Below, one piece after another: positions 1 to 11,500 of a DNA stretch of 64,000 nucleotides (its first letter is position 1; each line of letters begins with the position of its first letter). Source of the stretch: Lineus longissimus (taxonomy: Eukaryota; Nemertea; Pilidiophora; Heteronemertea; Lineidae). Under the pieces are notes generated by a model. That model worked only from the letters and a program-made list of their open reading frames with translations, was not told the DNA's origin and ran no database searches. Made by a program: the position numbers and the translations under genes. The stretch lies in NCBI RefSeq assembly GCF_910592395.1, contig NC_088314.1, positions 8,122,001-8,186,000 on the forward strand, given 5' to 3'.

Positions 1-15
1 TTTTCCTCTTTTCAG

Positions 16-213
16 GAATGTGTAAAAAGAAAAGCGATTTTATCAATAATTATGGTCAGGCAGGTGACTGCTGAAAAAGCCCGAAAGGTAGTCGATAAAG
101 TTTTTGATAGGTGCTGGAACGATCTTGAGCCAATTGGACGTAGATGCCGGCGGAAATCTAAGGACCCAGAAATGGCCTATCACGAAGGATATTTATATGG
201 ATATACAGATTGA
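16..213 (+). CDS. C-terminal exon of an unrecognised gene (partial)
   Basis: A pyrimidine-rich acceptor (positions 1-15, ending ttttcag) is followed by an open frame of 65 codons ending in TGA at 211-213. The peptide is basic (about residues 2-6 and 43-49) with a cluster RRCRRK and ends in the aromatic tail GYLYGYTD. The frame starts without a methionine, so this is the last coding exon of a gene lying to the left of the window. A 3' UTR and an AATAAA at 479-484 follow, which supports a real transcript end. I do not recognise the family, so no function is given. It reads in the same direction as ARPC4. Confidence 0.55.
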   Translation, partial: ECVKRKAILSIIMVRQVTAEKARKVVDKVFDRCWNDLEPIGRRCRRKSKDPEMAYHEGYLYGYTD

Positions 214-478
214 TGTACATTATTTAAGGGTGAATATAGGCAAGATACTTTATTAATTTTCAAGAAAAGGCGCTCCAAGTTGGTACCATTGGATCACCAT
301 GCCTATTTTCTCCCTTTAAGATTATTTCAAAGATGAGAGTCGAAATGCTGCTAGTTTTATTCTGTTTTATAGGGTCTGAAGTTTATATTCATGTTAAATT
401 TTTGGAACCTGTGAACGTCATCGGGCTTTCAAGTCTGTATGTTCAGCCTACATCGGCTGCAGTATGAAGCTGTGATGA

Positions 479-484
479 AATAAA
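479..484 (+). terminator. Poly(A) signal of the left-edge gene
   Basis: AATAAA lies about 265 bases after the stop codon of the left-edge exon, a normal distance for the end of a 3' UTR. The motif alone is weak evidence; its position supports it. Confidence 0.45.
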
Positions 485-931
485 GCCACCAGGAAATATA
501 GGTTTCCAGGTTGTGTATGTGTGATTTTGAGATTAAAAATGCATTTTATTTCATCAATAGTGAGTTAGTTGCATTTCTTAGACCTCTATGTATTCTGCTA
601 GAAAATCTCATATCAGTGATGGCTGCAAAAGTATGCAACTTCAGAGCAGCATTATATTACATATCAATGCTTGAGTTTATTACTCCAGGTTAGTGTGTCT
701 CTCTGTGATTAATAAGCTTGAAGGATGGGATACAAGCAATTTCTGATGCCGCTTGGTGCAGATAGGTTCTGTTGCCCAAATGCTCTCTGCTTTATGTCAT
801 TTAGCAATAATCATCTCCGTCAATGGATGCTAACACAACGGATAGTTATTAAAACTAATAAATAAACTTTGGCCTTTTTCAAGCCAAATTATCAGCATTG
901 TGGCATTGTGAGTCGGAAGACTTGCGAGTAT

Positions 932-1162
932 CCTCCAGCTGGAGTGTGGCATCGATGAGTGAGTGTGCTAGCTAAATTCTTTGTGGCTTTTGACAATCAC
1001 TCCCCCTCCAATTATCTCCCAAATTAGCCCGCCCCTGCCCCCCTCCTAGCCTCCTCCAACTGGAGTGTGGCATCGATGAGTGAGTGCGCTAGCTAAATTC
1101 TTTGTAGCTTTTGGCAATAACCGCCCTCAAATAATCTCCTTAGTTAGCCCGCCCCCGTCCCA
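932..1162. repeat. Tandem duplication, two copies of a 121-bp unit
   Basis: Copy one starts at 932 (cctccagctggagtgtggc) and copy two at 1053 (cctccaactggagtgtggc). The two run in parallel through the string gctagctaaattcttt to a C-rich end (agcccgcccc). The copies differ at scattered single bases and small gaps. The unit lies 330-560 bp upstream of the ARPC4 start codon, so it is part of the upstream region of that gene. Confidence 0.85.
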
Positions 1163-1209
1163 CTTGATTATATCCCCATCTCCAAAGTAGTGAGTTGTCA
1201 AATGAAAAG

Positions 1210-1332
1210 CCAATCTCCCAGTCTTCGGTCCGTCTGTCGAATGTTAGATGCACCCGCTGAAATTCTCACATAGTCAGTAGGTCGAGTGAGACAGGCTTGA
1301 CATAGATGATCACCATTGACGACGCTTGGAGA
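1210..1332 (+). promoter_or_regulatory. Block shared with the NUAK/WASL intergenic region
   Basis: About 120 bp closely matching, in reverse complement, positions 57403-57522. Identical runs include 18 bases at 1263-1280 (ttctcacatagtcagtag) and 24 bases at 1309-1332 (core accattgacgacgcttgg). Similarity stops abruptly on both sides. It could be a shared promoter element or a short dispersed repeat; the two ends show only faint inverted similarity. It ends 156 bp before the ARPC4 ATG. Confidence 0.7.
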
Positions 1333-1343
1333 ATGATGAAAAG

Positions 1344-1488
1344 CACGTGGTAAGTGGGCGTGGTTTGTTTACAAAATCTCGCTTTAGTGTCGTTCCGCTA
1401 GCACAGAGGGCGCGCGAGATATTGCCAATACGGGCATGCGCATTTGAGAATTGATCGGCGATTTTTACTTCCGCAATTTCAGGAAATT
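1344..1488 (+). promoter_or_regulatory. ARPC4: Proximal promoter / 5' UTR of ARPC4
   Basis: This stretch is richer in CpG than its surroundings. It holds an E-box cacgtg (1344-1349), a GC-box/KLF-like gggcgtggt (1356-1364) and an NRF1-like cgggcatgcgca (1431-1442, one base from consensus). The NRF1-like site lies 46 bp before the ATG, so transcription probably starts very close to it. The sites are motif matches only. Confidence 0.45.
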
Positions 1489-4400
1489 ATGGTGGGTGTG
1501 ATTTCAACTTCAATAAAGTTATGATTTCTCCAATATCGAATGAAAAAACATGATATAAGTCGTTCCTGGTATAATTGCCATTTCAAGGGAACAAACTGAT
1601 ATGACATTCACATTAATCAAGGCTGCTTATTTGCAGTAAACATCGAACGAAGTTGAGCTGTTTTTTTCACTGATCTCTCGCCAGTCATCACTGATATCAG
1701 TGCACACTGCATTCCCTCTGATCTGTATAATATACTTCCATGCATGGAACATGTATGAATACATGCTCTGACAAACATGTTAGCAAAGATCAGACTGGTT
1801 CATATCGCACGGCCTTGATCACTTAATCTCACGCTATGCAGTTCATGGCATTACTTGCGCGTCAATGCCGTCATGACATGACCTACAAGACGAGTATGAG
1901 CTAGCTATCCGTATCGCTTGCGCTGTGCTGTGGTGTTGCATGGTTATTGGCATTTGGGAACAAGTTTACAATCCCCGATCACACCCCAAAAAAGGTCATC
2001 GATTGACTAACCAAGCACCACTGTTCAATGGATTTATAGTTGAATGCGATCAAACTACGTCATTTCCGATCGGGGATTCTAAAGTTTAGCCGGCATTTGC
2101 TAAAGTATGGAAAATTTAATCTATTTGAACGACTGAACATGGCGAGTTGATAAACTGTTTAGTTTCAGCAACAGTAGACCACAGACACAGTAGACCACCT
2201 TCGAAAGTCCACCAACAAACATGGGAATTCAATTGTGGGGCATCTTGACCGAGTCAGAGAATCATGCTGTGCAGACACCTGTTTTACACCGATTTTCGAG
2301 TGTGGTCTATGTTACCAAGTTATAATGTTGCTGTAGTGACATTTCTCTGAAACGTGGCATTTTGATGAGATGGCGTACTGTGGATAGGGCCCAGGGGCCC
2401 TGGCCTTTGGCCCTTTCAATTCATCCCTTCCGGGGCTTTTTCTTTTTCTCACCCAATTTCCTATCATTTCAGTCTGCCACATTAAAGCCATACTTAACAG
2501 CCGTCCGGCACACCCTGACGGCTGCAATGTGCCTAGAAAACTTTTCATCACAAGTTGTAGAACGACATAACAAGCCAGAGGTGGAAGTAAGGCAAGTATC
2601 TGTTTCACACCAGTCTATAGCCAAATGTCTCAAGGTACACTCTTGTAGGAAAGTGTAAGACAGCAGATGAATATTGTTGGAAGCACTTGGATATATTGGC
2701 TCATACACATGGCATATAAATTTAGTATCAGTGCCACAGTTTCTAGCAATATGCCAAGAAATTGCTTTGCCACAACTTGCCATGTACAGTAGAACCTCTC
2801 TATCAAGGACACCCTTGAGACTGACAAGTGCTGTCCTAAAGAGAGAAATGTCCTGATTGATAGAGAGGTCACATTGAATGGAAACAACCAATTTTGAATT
2901 AAAAGTATTGTCCTTAAAAGAGAGGTTATCCTTAATAGAGAGGTGTCCGCTTAGGGAGGTTCCACTGTATATCTATAGGTTTCGATAGGTGCTCTGGAAT
3001 ATATTGTCTTCATGAAGCTACAGCTGAAACAATCCTAATTTGAATTTTCATCAATTCTGACGCAATTATATCCCTTGTTTTCAGGAGTAGTAAAGAACTT
3101 TTGTTAACACCTGTGGTAGTAAGCAGGAATAGTAAAGAAAAGGTTCTAATAGAAGGCTCCGTTAATTCATTACGATTCAGCATTGCCATCAAACAGGTAA
3201 GACTACTATACTATTTACAAAATTAAAGAAATGAAGGTATTATTCCCTCAATTAATTTGTTCATCGCCTGTCTCACTGGTAAATCAATTTTCTAAAAGTG
3301 TTTGACGTTTTGTTTCAACTCTTTAAGAGATAGTAAAGACAGAGTTTTTAGTGCGCACAACTCCCAGAATGCTTTTTAAACATCTCTATATGACATCTGC
3401 TCTTTCCAGGCCGATGAAATCGAGAAGATCTTATGCAAAAAATTCATGCGGTTTATGATGATGAGGGCAGAAAACTTTATCATTCTCAGGCGAAAACCGG
3501 TCGAGGTGAGTGTGATTACCAATAGGACCAACGAGACTGCCCTGTGGTCAGGGTGGTGTCCTTTGGCCAGTATTGCTCTCTATTCTTCATGAGTTGAAGT
3601 AGCTCAGTTATTATAGCAAGTATGAAGATGAGAGAGGTATGGTATTGTTTATACTGTCTTCAGTAGAAACCCTTGCAAATTTCTATGGGGTCAATTGCAA
3701 TTGAGCACTGTCCTATTTAAAAAACCAAATATTAATGGGGATATTTGTAGTGGTTCATTCTTCTCTAATCTAATACTTGATTACATCAAAGAAACAATAT
3801 CATAAGGACGGCTTGAATAGGTCTACGTTCATAAATTGATGACATGAAAACTTACTCTGCATGGAATATCTTGTTGGGTCTTCTTTTGCCGAACTTTCTG
3901 ATGGGGAAAAGTGAGGATTGTGTCTTTTATAGTGCAGTAGGCCCCCTAGAGTGTAGCTGATTAATATTCTAGAAAATAGGAACAAAATCGGCAGAGGTCG
4001 CCATTCACCCCATGTGTATAATACTGTCGTGGGTGATAAGTTCTTTACTTTGTCACGTTTGTGGGGCATAACTCGGGTAAGTGTGAAGCCCCTGGCCAGA
4101 GTGTTCTCTACCCATTGTCCCACCTGGTCTTTATGAATTAGCAGCATCATGCTTCATGTCATTGTTAAGTAATAGTCAACAACCAAGTACACTAGATAAC
4201 CCCAAAAAATAAAGCGCTCTTTAACAATATGCTGCTTGGATATCTTGGAGAAATCTGGGCCAAAGGTTAGCTCTTCAAAATTAGACACTTAGTTTACCTC
4301 TACCTGGAGATGACTGTCTTCGTGGGTTGGAGTTGCCGCCCTGGCCTATGATTGTGGGGGAGGTGTCCCCTTGATGAACACCCCTTGGATGGATCAGTCC

Positions 4401-4922
4401 TTGCTTGTACACAATTCTCTTGGGAGGTAGCAGTATTTTTAGGATGGGGTCCTTAAAATAGCCAATGAACACATTTTTTATGTGCTCAATTTAAGCACAT
4501 TTAGTTGTAGATTAGCCTAGACCTTGTTCGAATATTGGTTTTGGGCCCCTTTTCTTAATCCCAAGTCCACTACATATTATTGTAACACTCCCTCCCACAA
4601 ACTCACAGACTTCTACCAAATATCCGGATTATGCAAACGTGAAGAAATCATGCTGAAATCAAACCTTAATTTGGGAGAGTACAGGGTTTGTCCCGAATTA
4701 TGGAATTCAAAACTCTTCAGACTTGTGTATTTCATCTCTTTCCAGGGCTATGACATCAGTTTCCTGATCACAAACTTCCACACAGAACAAATGTACAAGC
4801 ACAAGCTGGTTGATTTCGTGATATCGTTTATGGAAGATATCGACAAGGAAATCAGCAACATGAAACTGGCGCTAAATGCCCGTGCCCGTATATGTGCGGA
4901 GGAATTTCTGAAAGAGTTTTAG
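1489..4922 (+). CDS. ARPC4: Actin-related protein 2/3 complex subunit 4 (p20-ARC)
   Basis: Structural subunit of the Arp2/3 complex, which nucleates branched actin filaments in the cytoplasm. Exons: 1489-1491 (ATG alone), 2473-2591, 3085-3196, 3410-3505, 4746-4922, giving 168 residues, the same length as human ARPC4. Recognition rests on near-identity to the animal protein over long stretches, for example [20 protein letters not shown] and [20 protein letters not shown]. The start codon makes up the whole coding part of exon 1, directly followed by donor gtgggt; exon 2 then begins S-A-T-L-K-P-Y. The second coding intron (2592-3084) has a GC donor (gcaagt), the only choice that keeps V-R-S-S-K-E in frame. 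Downstream, WASL in the same window encodes the activator of this complex. The fit is essentially certain; only the transcript ends are unknown. Confidence 0.97.
1969..2080. repeat. Short inverted repeat in ARPC4 intron 1
   Basis: The arm aatccccgatc near the left end is answered by gatcggggatt at the right end, about 90 bp apart. This could be a small palindromic element or chance. No flanking duplication was identified. Confidence 0.35.
2787..2967 (+). mobile_element. 181-bp TA-flanked MITE, family cagtRgaacctct
   Basis: The element begins cagtagaacctctctatc and ends with the inverted form ggttccactg, with TA on both sides (2785-2786, 2968-2969). The inside holds repeated ggacacc / gagaggt words. 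The same family recurs at 10929, 14648, 17287, 24351, 43750 and 44286. TA target duplication and the cagt terminus fit the pogo/Tigger branch of Tc1/mariner elements. There is no coding capacity. Confidence 0.85.
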
Positions 4923-4940
4923 TTTGAACTGAATTGAAAG

Positions 4941-5190
4941 GTAAGCGCAACTTGCTTCAGATTTGGTGATAGCCTTTAGGAGTGCGCCAAAACCAGTGAT
5001 TTGTGGTTACCCTTTGTTCAGATACAGTCCAACAGAATTATTTCACATGTGGTGCTGTACGAATCAATGTCTTTCACTAGATATAAATGACATTATACGG
5101 CAAGCAAAATCAGGCGATTAGTAGCTAAAGGGTTAATGTCAGATCCCATCACAGCTAATCTGTCTCTAACAATTTTCTATTCTTTTCCAG
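4941..5190 (+). other. ARPC4: Probable intron in the ARPC4 3' UTR
   Basis: A strong donor (gaaag/gtaagc) lies 18 bases after the stop codon and a strong acceptor (tctattcttttccag) ends at 5190. The splice lies too close behind the stop to be expected to trigger nonsense-mediated decay. The 3' UTR would continue from 5191, with AATAAA at 6080-6085 as the first good poly(A) signal. Confidence 0.55.
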
Positions 5191-7500
5191 ACCAAGCTTA
5201 GATTCAACAAATGTGGTGTAGAGGACTTCTATATTTCATCAGAAAATCTCAGTCCTGTTGTTCCAAGTCCAGATGTTGATAGCTACACCCATTTTCCTTA
5301 GTCGTGAGAAAAGGGATAGATGATATAGAAAATGGATAGGTGCAGTGATAAGATAAACAGGATGAGACATTCAGTCAAGAATTTTCATTAGCCATAACCC
5401 CTGAGGATTGAAAGCATGAGCGAAAAATTGTCAAAGCGGAAATTCCAAGATCAACAACTGTTGGTTCAATAGAATCAGATATTTCGACTGTGTTGGGAGT
5501 TAGGGTATTCTAAAGTTTCAACAAACCCCCTTACTTCAAAGAGATGGGTTTTTGGTTCCAGACAATTATCTTAATGTAATCTTTCTTACCAAGCAGCATT
5601 CCAGAGTGGGTTCAATATCTGACATTTGTTGATTGATTTTGATTGACACTTACTTAATTGATACAGTGTATATAGATAACTGAAGGCTTTTATAATGGGG
5701 TGTATAATTATTAGATGCATAACATTTTCTATGATCATGCAGTGGATGAACAGAATAGAGTTCATCCAGTCATGTCAGTATCTCTAACCTGCTATTAGTT
5801 GTGACCAAACTTTTTGAGAGCAGATTTCCTGGAACAAGGGTTTTCTTGAGCTAGACCTCTGCCAGGCTGGGAGTTACCCCGTTCCACTATCAAGGTCACC
5901 TACTCAAAGTAACCTGTACTTGCATGTCATTGGCTCCTTTTCCTTGGGTGCCAATAACATAAACCAACAACCTAGGTGTTTTCAAATCATTGGCGGATTG
6001 TCATTGTCCTGTAAGAGGAAATGCGTTACATCTTGAACTTACTGTGCAGATGCTCTTTGGCTGATTATGAGGGCGTCTGAATAAAAGGCCTATATTATGT
6101 GTAATAGGCCAATATGAAACGGACACAACAACACCAGCTCATTAGCGTCAACGCAGTATATTTTCCCTTAACTTCTAGCTAATTGTACATTTAGGAGATA
6201 TACATACTGTAAAAAGAGTGAAATCTAAGAGGTAGTTCATTCCATTGCAAGTTCTCTAGATATAGACCACGTGTTTGTCGGTTATATTGCACCGATTTTC
6301 AATGCTACATGACTCAGTTATGGCAGCAAGCACCTAGGGATGGAAAAAAAACTGAGGTTTGTGACGAAACGACTGTCAATACCTGGATATAGACTTTGAA
6401 TGAATAGGATAGGACTTAGTGTCAAGAGGGACTAAAGATTGTTTCACACCACAATAATGGAAAAAATAACATATACAAAACTCTTTCGACCTGAAGAATT
6501 CGTCATGGGTCAGAATAAAATAGTGTACATCGAAATTTTCTGGCCAACTTGCAATGTAATAAGCTGACACTGATGCATTGATGAGCAGAGTGTGCAGGAT
6601 TATTGTAATTAGTGGCCCTAGTTATTTGTATGAGAAATGGCACTTGATTGTTTGTCAAACTTTGTCATGTTGATTCTTTTGTATACTATGCTCCTAGGGT
6701 ATTTGCATTCTTGAAATTGTATTTGTTTTATGAATAGCTGATGAGATAGACATACATTTGTCTGTTCAACTAGATAATTTGGATTTTACACATTCGTACA
6801 TTATGATGGACATGTATTATATTGAGAGTGCAGCAAGGTCATCTGGCACGATTTGATTCGTAAGTAACCAAGGCTTTGGTTAATGAATATCTCGTTCTGA
6901 TTTTGACTTTTACATTTTAAAACATGGCCAGGTTTGACATAATCAGGGTGCCACATGACAAAGATTTATGATATCAATAAACTAAACTTATGTAAATAAC
7001 TACAGTTAGTTCCGATTTCATTTGATATGGAACACATAGCTAGCCTCTCCCACATTTTGGATGATGTGCTGTTGGTCTTTCTGTCTGTCTGGTGTGACCC
7101 CTCTGGGGACAACGTGGCTGCATGCCCTGAAGGACCAGTCATGGTAGTCCAAAATCGGACACTGGCCTCCATCTAGAGTGAATGTACAAAGGATTATCTC
7201 TTTGTTGTCTCCTCCAGGGACAGTGTTTGAGGCTGTCCATCTTTAGTGTGACTGTGCCATGGTAGATCATGTTTCATGCAGATTTGGGACTAAAAGTGCT
7301 GACCTGCCCTTCCATGGACACGGATGTGCATACCCCTTCATTGGAGTGACCCCTCGGGGCCTGTCTTTGCTAGGTTCTGTGCAGGAGACCAGGCAATGAC
7401 TGCCTGCAGTGTACTAAGGAGGGACAAATAATGTCAGATTCAGATGCTCGTATAGCCGAGGTCATTAATGAAATGAACAAGATTCAGTTCAATGTTATCT
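5191..7500. other. ARPC4 3' UTR and convergent intergenic spacer
   Basis: Apart from the AATAAA at 6080-6085 I see no open frame with protein character, no tRNA fold and no clear repeat. ARPC4 (+) and the carnitine carrier (-) converge here. Confidence 0.5.
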
Positions 7501-7507
7501 TACAAAT

Positions 7508-7513
7508 TTTATT
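7508..7513 (-). terminator. SLC25A20: Poly(A) signal of the carnitine carrier
   Basis: TTTATT on the + strand is AATAAA on the minus strand, about 1.1 kb after the carrier stop codon. Using it would give a 3' UTR that contains both stem-loops at 7566 and 8367. Confidence 0.45.
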
Positions 7514-7565
7514 CAACCTGTTAAGCCACACACGGGATAGAGATCACAGATCTTTCAGTATTAGT

Positions 7566-7637
7566 TCCTGAGGAAATCAGGGGTTAGTGATCACTGGGGC
7601 CTTAGAGGCCACACAAAACCCTGACTTCCTCAGGATG
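7566..7637 (-). repeat. Stem-loop 1 in carrier 3' UTR
   Basis: Left arm tcctgaggaaatcaggggtt (7566-7585) pairs with aaccctgacttcctcagga near 7618-7636, with one gap and one mismatch and a loop of about 32 bases. It has the same arm sequence as the stem-loop at 8367-8452. Confidence 0.65.
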
Positions 7638-8366
7638 CCATTATCAAATTATCAATACGTAGTTTGTATAAACAGGATGTCTCTATTCCCTCGGGATAAT
7701 AGCAGCAATATGTTGCATACATTGGTTTAAATTACCTTATCAATTACCTAAATAAGTCTCCTGTTAGCTTTTAAAACCTGATACAGAGGTTTCCCATCAT
7801 TTATGACTCCCACTCTGACTTCAATGATGATTAATAGTTGTTGATTCAACTGAACTGATAAACTTTTTCATATTGACTAAGTATCTTCACTGGCCCAAAC
7901 ATTTTTCAAATTCTGGGTAAGACCTGCTCAAAAGGCAAGAAATAACGAATAAGTTTTCTTTGTTAAATCCTTTTTATGGACAGGTCCAATTTTGAATTTC
8001 AAAATTGTACTAGTGCAACTGAAGTATGAAAACTAGTTAGTCAGTTGAATCAAGGATATCACTACATAACATAATCTGACCTCAAAATGGGAACTGCAAG
8101 GGTGCACAATCTCTCAGTGCTCCTGGAAGGGAGCTCAGGTTTCATCAGCGGTGACCCGTTATAACCAGTTTCTATGAACGTGCTTAAGTTTCCATAAATT
8201 ACAAAAAAAGAACTAGCTTTTTCTACCACCTTCTACTAAGTCCAAGACCAAAGATGCAGTCATGCCTACCGGTAACTCCTAATTTGTGTGCATTAAAAAA
8301 CAACCCTAAGATTTTAACAGTGAAAATTGTCAAGATTTCCCTGATGTTTCAGTTGCTTATGTGGAG

Positions 8367-8452
8367 CCATCCTGAGGAAATCAGGGGTTGATCTTTGCTT
8401 TTCGGGTCAAGGGCGGAGAAGTGAACATTAGCCCCTGATTTCCTCAAGATGG
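8367..8452 (-). repeat. Stem-loop 2 in carrier 3' UTR
   Basis: Left arm catcctgaggaaatcagggg (8368-8387) pairs with gcccctgatttcctcaagatg (8431-8451) over about 20 bases, leaving a loop of about 40. It lies 143 bases after the stop codon of the carrier on the transcribed (minus) strand. Being a second copy of the stem at 7566, it is either a small palindromic element or an RNA structure. Confidence 0.7.
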
Positions 8453-8594
8453 TGTGCAGCATGCTCCGAGAACCTTTTACAAAGATGCAGCAGTGCACCA
8501 TTCATGATGAATTTGAACGAAAGTCCATTAAACCAGGAAAAATGCACTTCAGCCATTTGACAGAATAATTCAATTGTCCTAAAGCCTCCACTCA

Positions 8595-11500
8595 TCACCA
8601 AGTTGGCGCAGCCCAGTTGAGGAATTTCATTGCCAACTCGTAACCAAGGAAACAGGCCTGAAAGAAAGAAAATACAGAACCATTACTTTAAATTAATTTT
8701 GAAGAGAAAGACACATTGCAAAAATTAACCCACGCAACAATTTGGCAGTCTGCAGTAGTAAGATAACCTCATCTCAACTGATGAGTTGGACCTCCATGCT
8801 GGGGACTACCCCCTTTCTCCAGTACCCCCAAAGAATACTTGAAGCCTAGGTAAAGTCAGTTGGTATTTGTTCAGAACATATAGCCACTACCTACATCAAT
8901 CCTTACCATGAGATATTTAAATTTTTTTTTTAAATCAGGGGGATGGCTGGGCAAACTCACTTCGGTTCTAAATACGTGATGTGAAAGAAAACATTGCCAC
9001 CACAAAGAGCCAAGTTGGTACATTTACTGATTCATCATGGGAGTTCCCTCCATTCTGAGCTGTCCCACCCTGACAGTTCCAGTCAGTGTTTACGATCCAT
9101 TCGGAGACAAACCTAGAATCTTCCAAAACCAGACTGCCTCCCCAAACAGCCATGTTGGTCTAGTCGAAAAACTTCGGCACCGTGAAGAATGCTTAGTGTT
9201 CAAAGCTCATGACCGTTTGGTCTAAAAATGTTCCTCTGCCTGCTATGATCCTGTGATATTTTTATGTGGCCGTAATTTTCATCAAACTTGAAACTTAACT
9301 CAGTAATTTAGTCTAGTTAATAAACATTGAACAGGACCCCCACACAAAGTATTCATATCCCATGCACGATACGGGCTTACAGTGGAAGTTTATCACACTT
9401 CCAAGGTGTCTTTTCATGCCAATGCCACGTGTTTGCCCCATACAGTTTACTGGGCACCTGTGTAAGTGATACTACTGGCAAAGGTGTTGGCGTATGATTT
9501 CGGTCACTCCGAATGAGGATATCTTTTTAAGCAGCCCGAGCAGGTGCAGGAAGGGAGCAGCCACAATCCACTCCCCTTTAAATGGGGTGGGGGGGGGATA
9601 AACTGGATTATGAGGCATTTGCACCTAACATTGTTGAAAACAAACCCAGGATGCTAATGTGCATCCCGATAGGTTGAGTGACCCCGAGGTGGTTTCCCTC
9701 CCCCCCCCCACCATCATAAACAGAAATTTCTACCCTAGCATCGTCCCCAGGAATAAAATATATATAGGTTTCCCTCCCCCCCACCATCATAAACAGAAAT
9801 TTCTACCTGATACATCCCACCCCACTTACACCCATGTGACATTGTCTACGGCAATACTCTCGAAGCTACTAGTATAATATACAGGAGGTCTAATGGAAAA
9901 GCTTACAATAAGTAGATCGAGTATTCTGAAAGGCCTTGGTACGCATTATCAATATTTGTTTTGATTGCAGCAGTCCTTGGCATCGCAAGCAAAGACCATA
10001 GAGGTAGCCAAGGACAGCGGAGGTAATTTGTTTGTTGTGCATGGGGTGGGTCTTCTATATTTCTGGGGGACAACAACATCCCGTTTGAGTCCTTGTGTGT
10101 GAACTCCCAGGCTTAAAATGTCCCCCACTAAAGTTACGTACTGTTTTATAAACCTAACCAGGGAAATCTCGTGCGTATAAATGGTAATTTACCTCACTTA
10201 CAAGCAATTTTAAAGTGGCAGGCTATTAAAGGCAGGTGTCAGGCATACCAGATTACATTTTGAGAAGTCACCCCTCCCTCCACTAATGCTTGTACGAGGA
10301 ATATCATTTTCAAGATAAAACCAGTCCCAGTTGGGTTCCTAAACTGAGGGGTTGGTCCAGGAGTTTTAGCAGACAGGGGTCCTGAATCTTTGTTTCCTGG
10401 CATTTCAGCCTGAAGTAACAGTGCACAACAGCTTGAATAGAACACGTCCCATCATTTGAAATCTCACTATGGGGAGAGGGGATGATGTCTGGAACTTCAA
10501 GGCCCCCTGGACACAGGCCTCTCCCTCTGCATATTAAGTCACCTGGAGGCCGCCAAGATAGTCCTACTCACTCATTTTCCCCCAACACTGACAATAATAA
10601 TAATTTTGTAGGTTACCTACCGCATTTGCAGGGAATGCCCTTAGCATAACAGGAGAAAGACCCTTGAACAGGCCAGCTGGGCCCTCAGTCTTCATCATAT
10701 GGCGAAAGACATCACGTATTCCATTGGGGTAGGTTCCCTCAGGAGCTGTTGAATAATACAAGAAATTTTACAGGAGTAAAAACGACGTGCGTTGACCGCC
10801 ACGAAAATAAGTTCAATAGATATTCAATTAAAGGGCCATACCAAAAAAAAATGTTCAAGACACTAATTAAGACAATAACTGGTACCAACGTCCACCAGGT
10901 TTGCACAAAGTGTACATGTAAAAAGGTACAGCTAAACCTTTCTATCAAGGACACCTTTGGGACTGACCAGGCAAGGCTATCCTTAACAGAGAGGTGTCAT
11001 GATGACAGAGGTCAATTCAGGGACAGTCTGTGCACAAAACCAGTGTCCTTGATAGAGTGGTGTACGTTATAAGAGGCTCTATTCTACTTACCAGTTTGTA
11101 ATCTAGATTTGAGAGTATCGGGAGCAATAGCTACGACCCAGTTAGCCATGCCAGCTAAACCACCGGCCAGGAGCGTTCTTAGGGGACCAAGGTCACTTCG
11201 ACTGAAATCAGAGATGACAGATGAAGGGGAGGAGCCAAGTGGATACAAAACTTTGGGCTACAATGCAATCCTGCTTACATTTAGATCCTGAGAAGGACTC
11301 AGATCATTTTATCACTCTGGATCACTTCAACAAACTCAAAAAAGAAAATGCATCTCAACAACGCATTAGATCTTGGGAGGTGTGATTGGTTTACGGCGTG
11401 GACATTTCTGCCAATGTTGTTTTTCTGGTATCAAAACCAACCTCCTCATGTGCCCGGAAAAGATACACAAGTGACTGTGCCCCCCAACAGATTCGATTAG

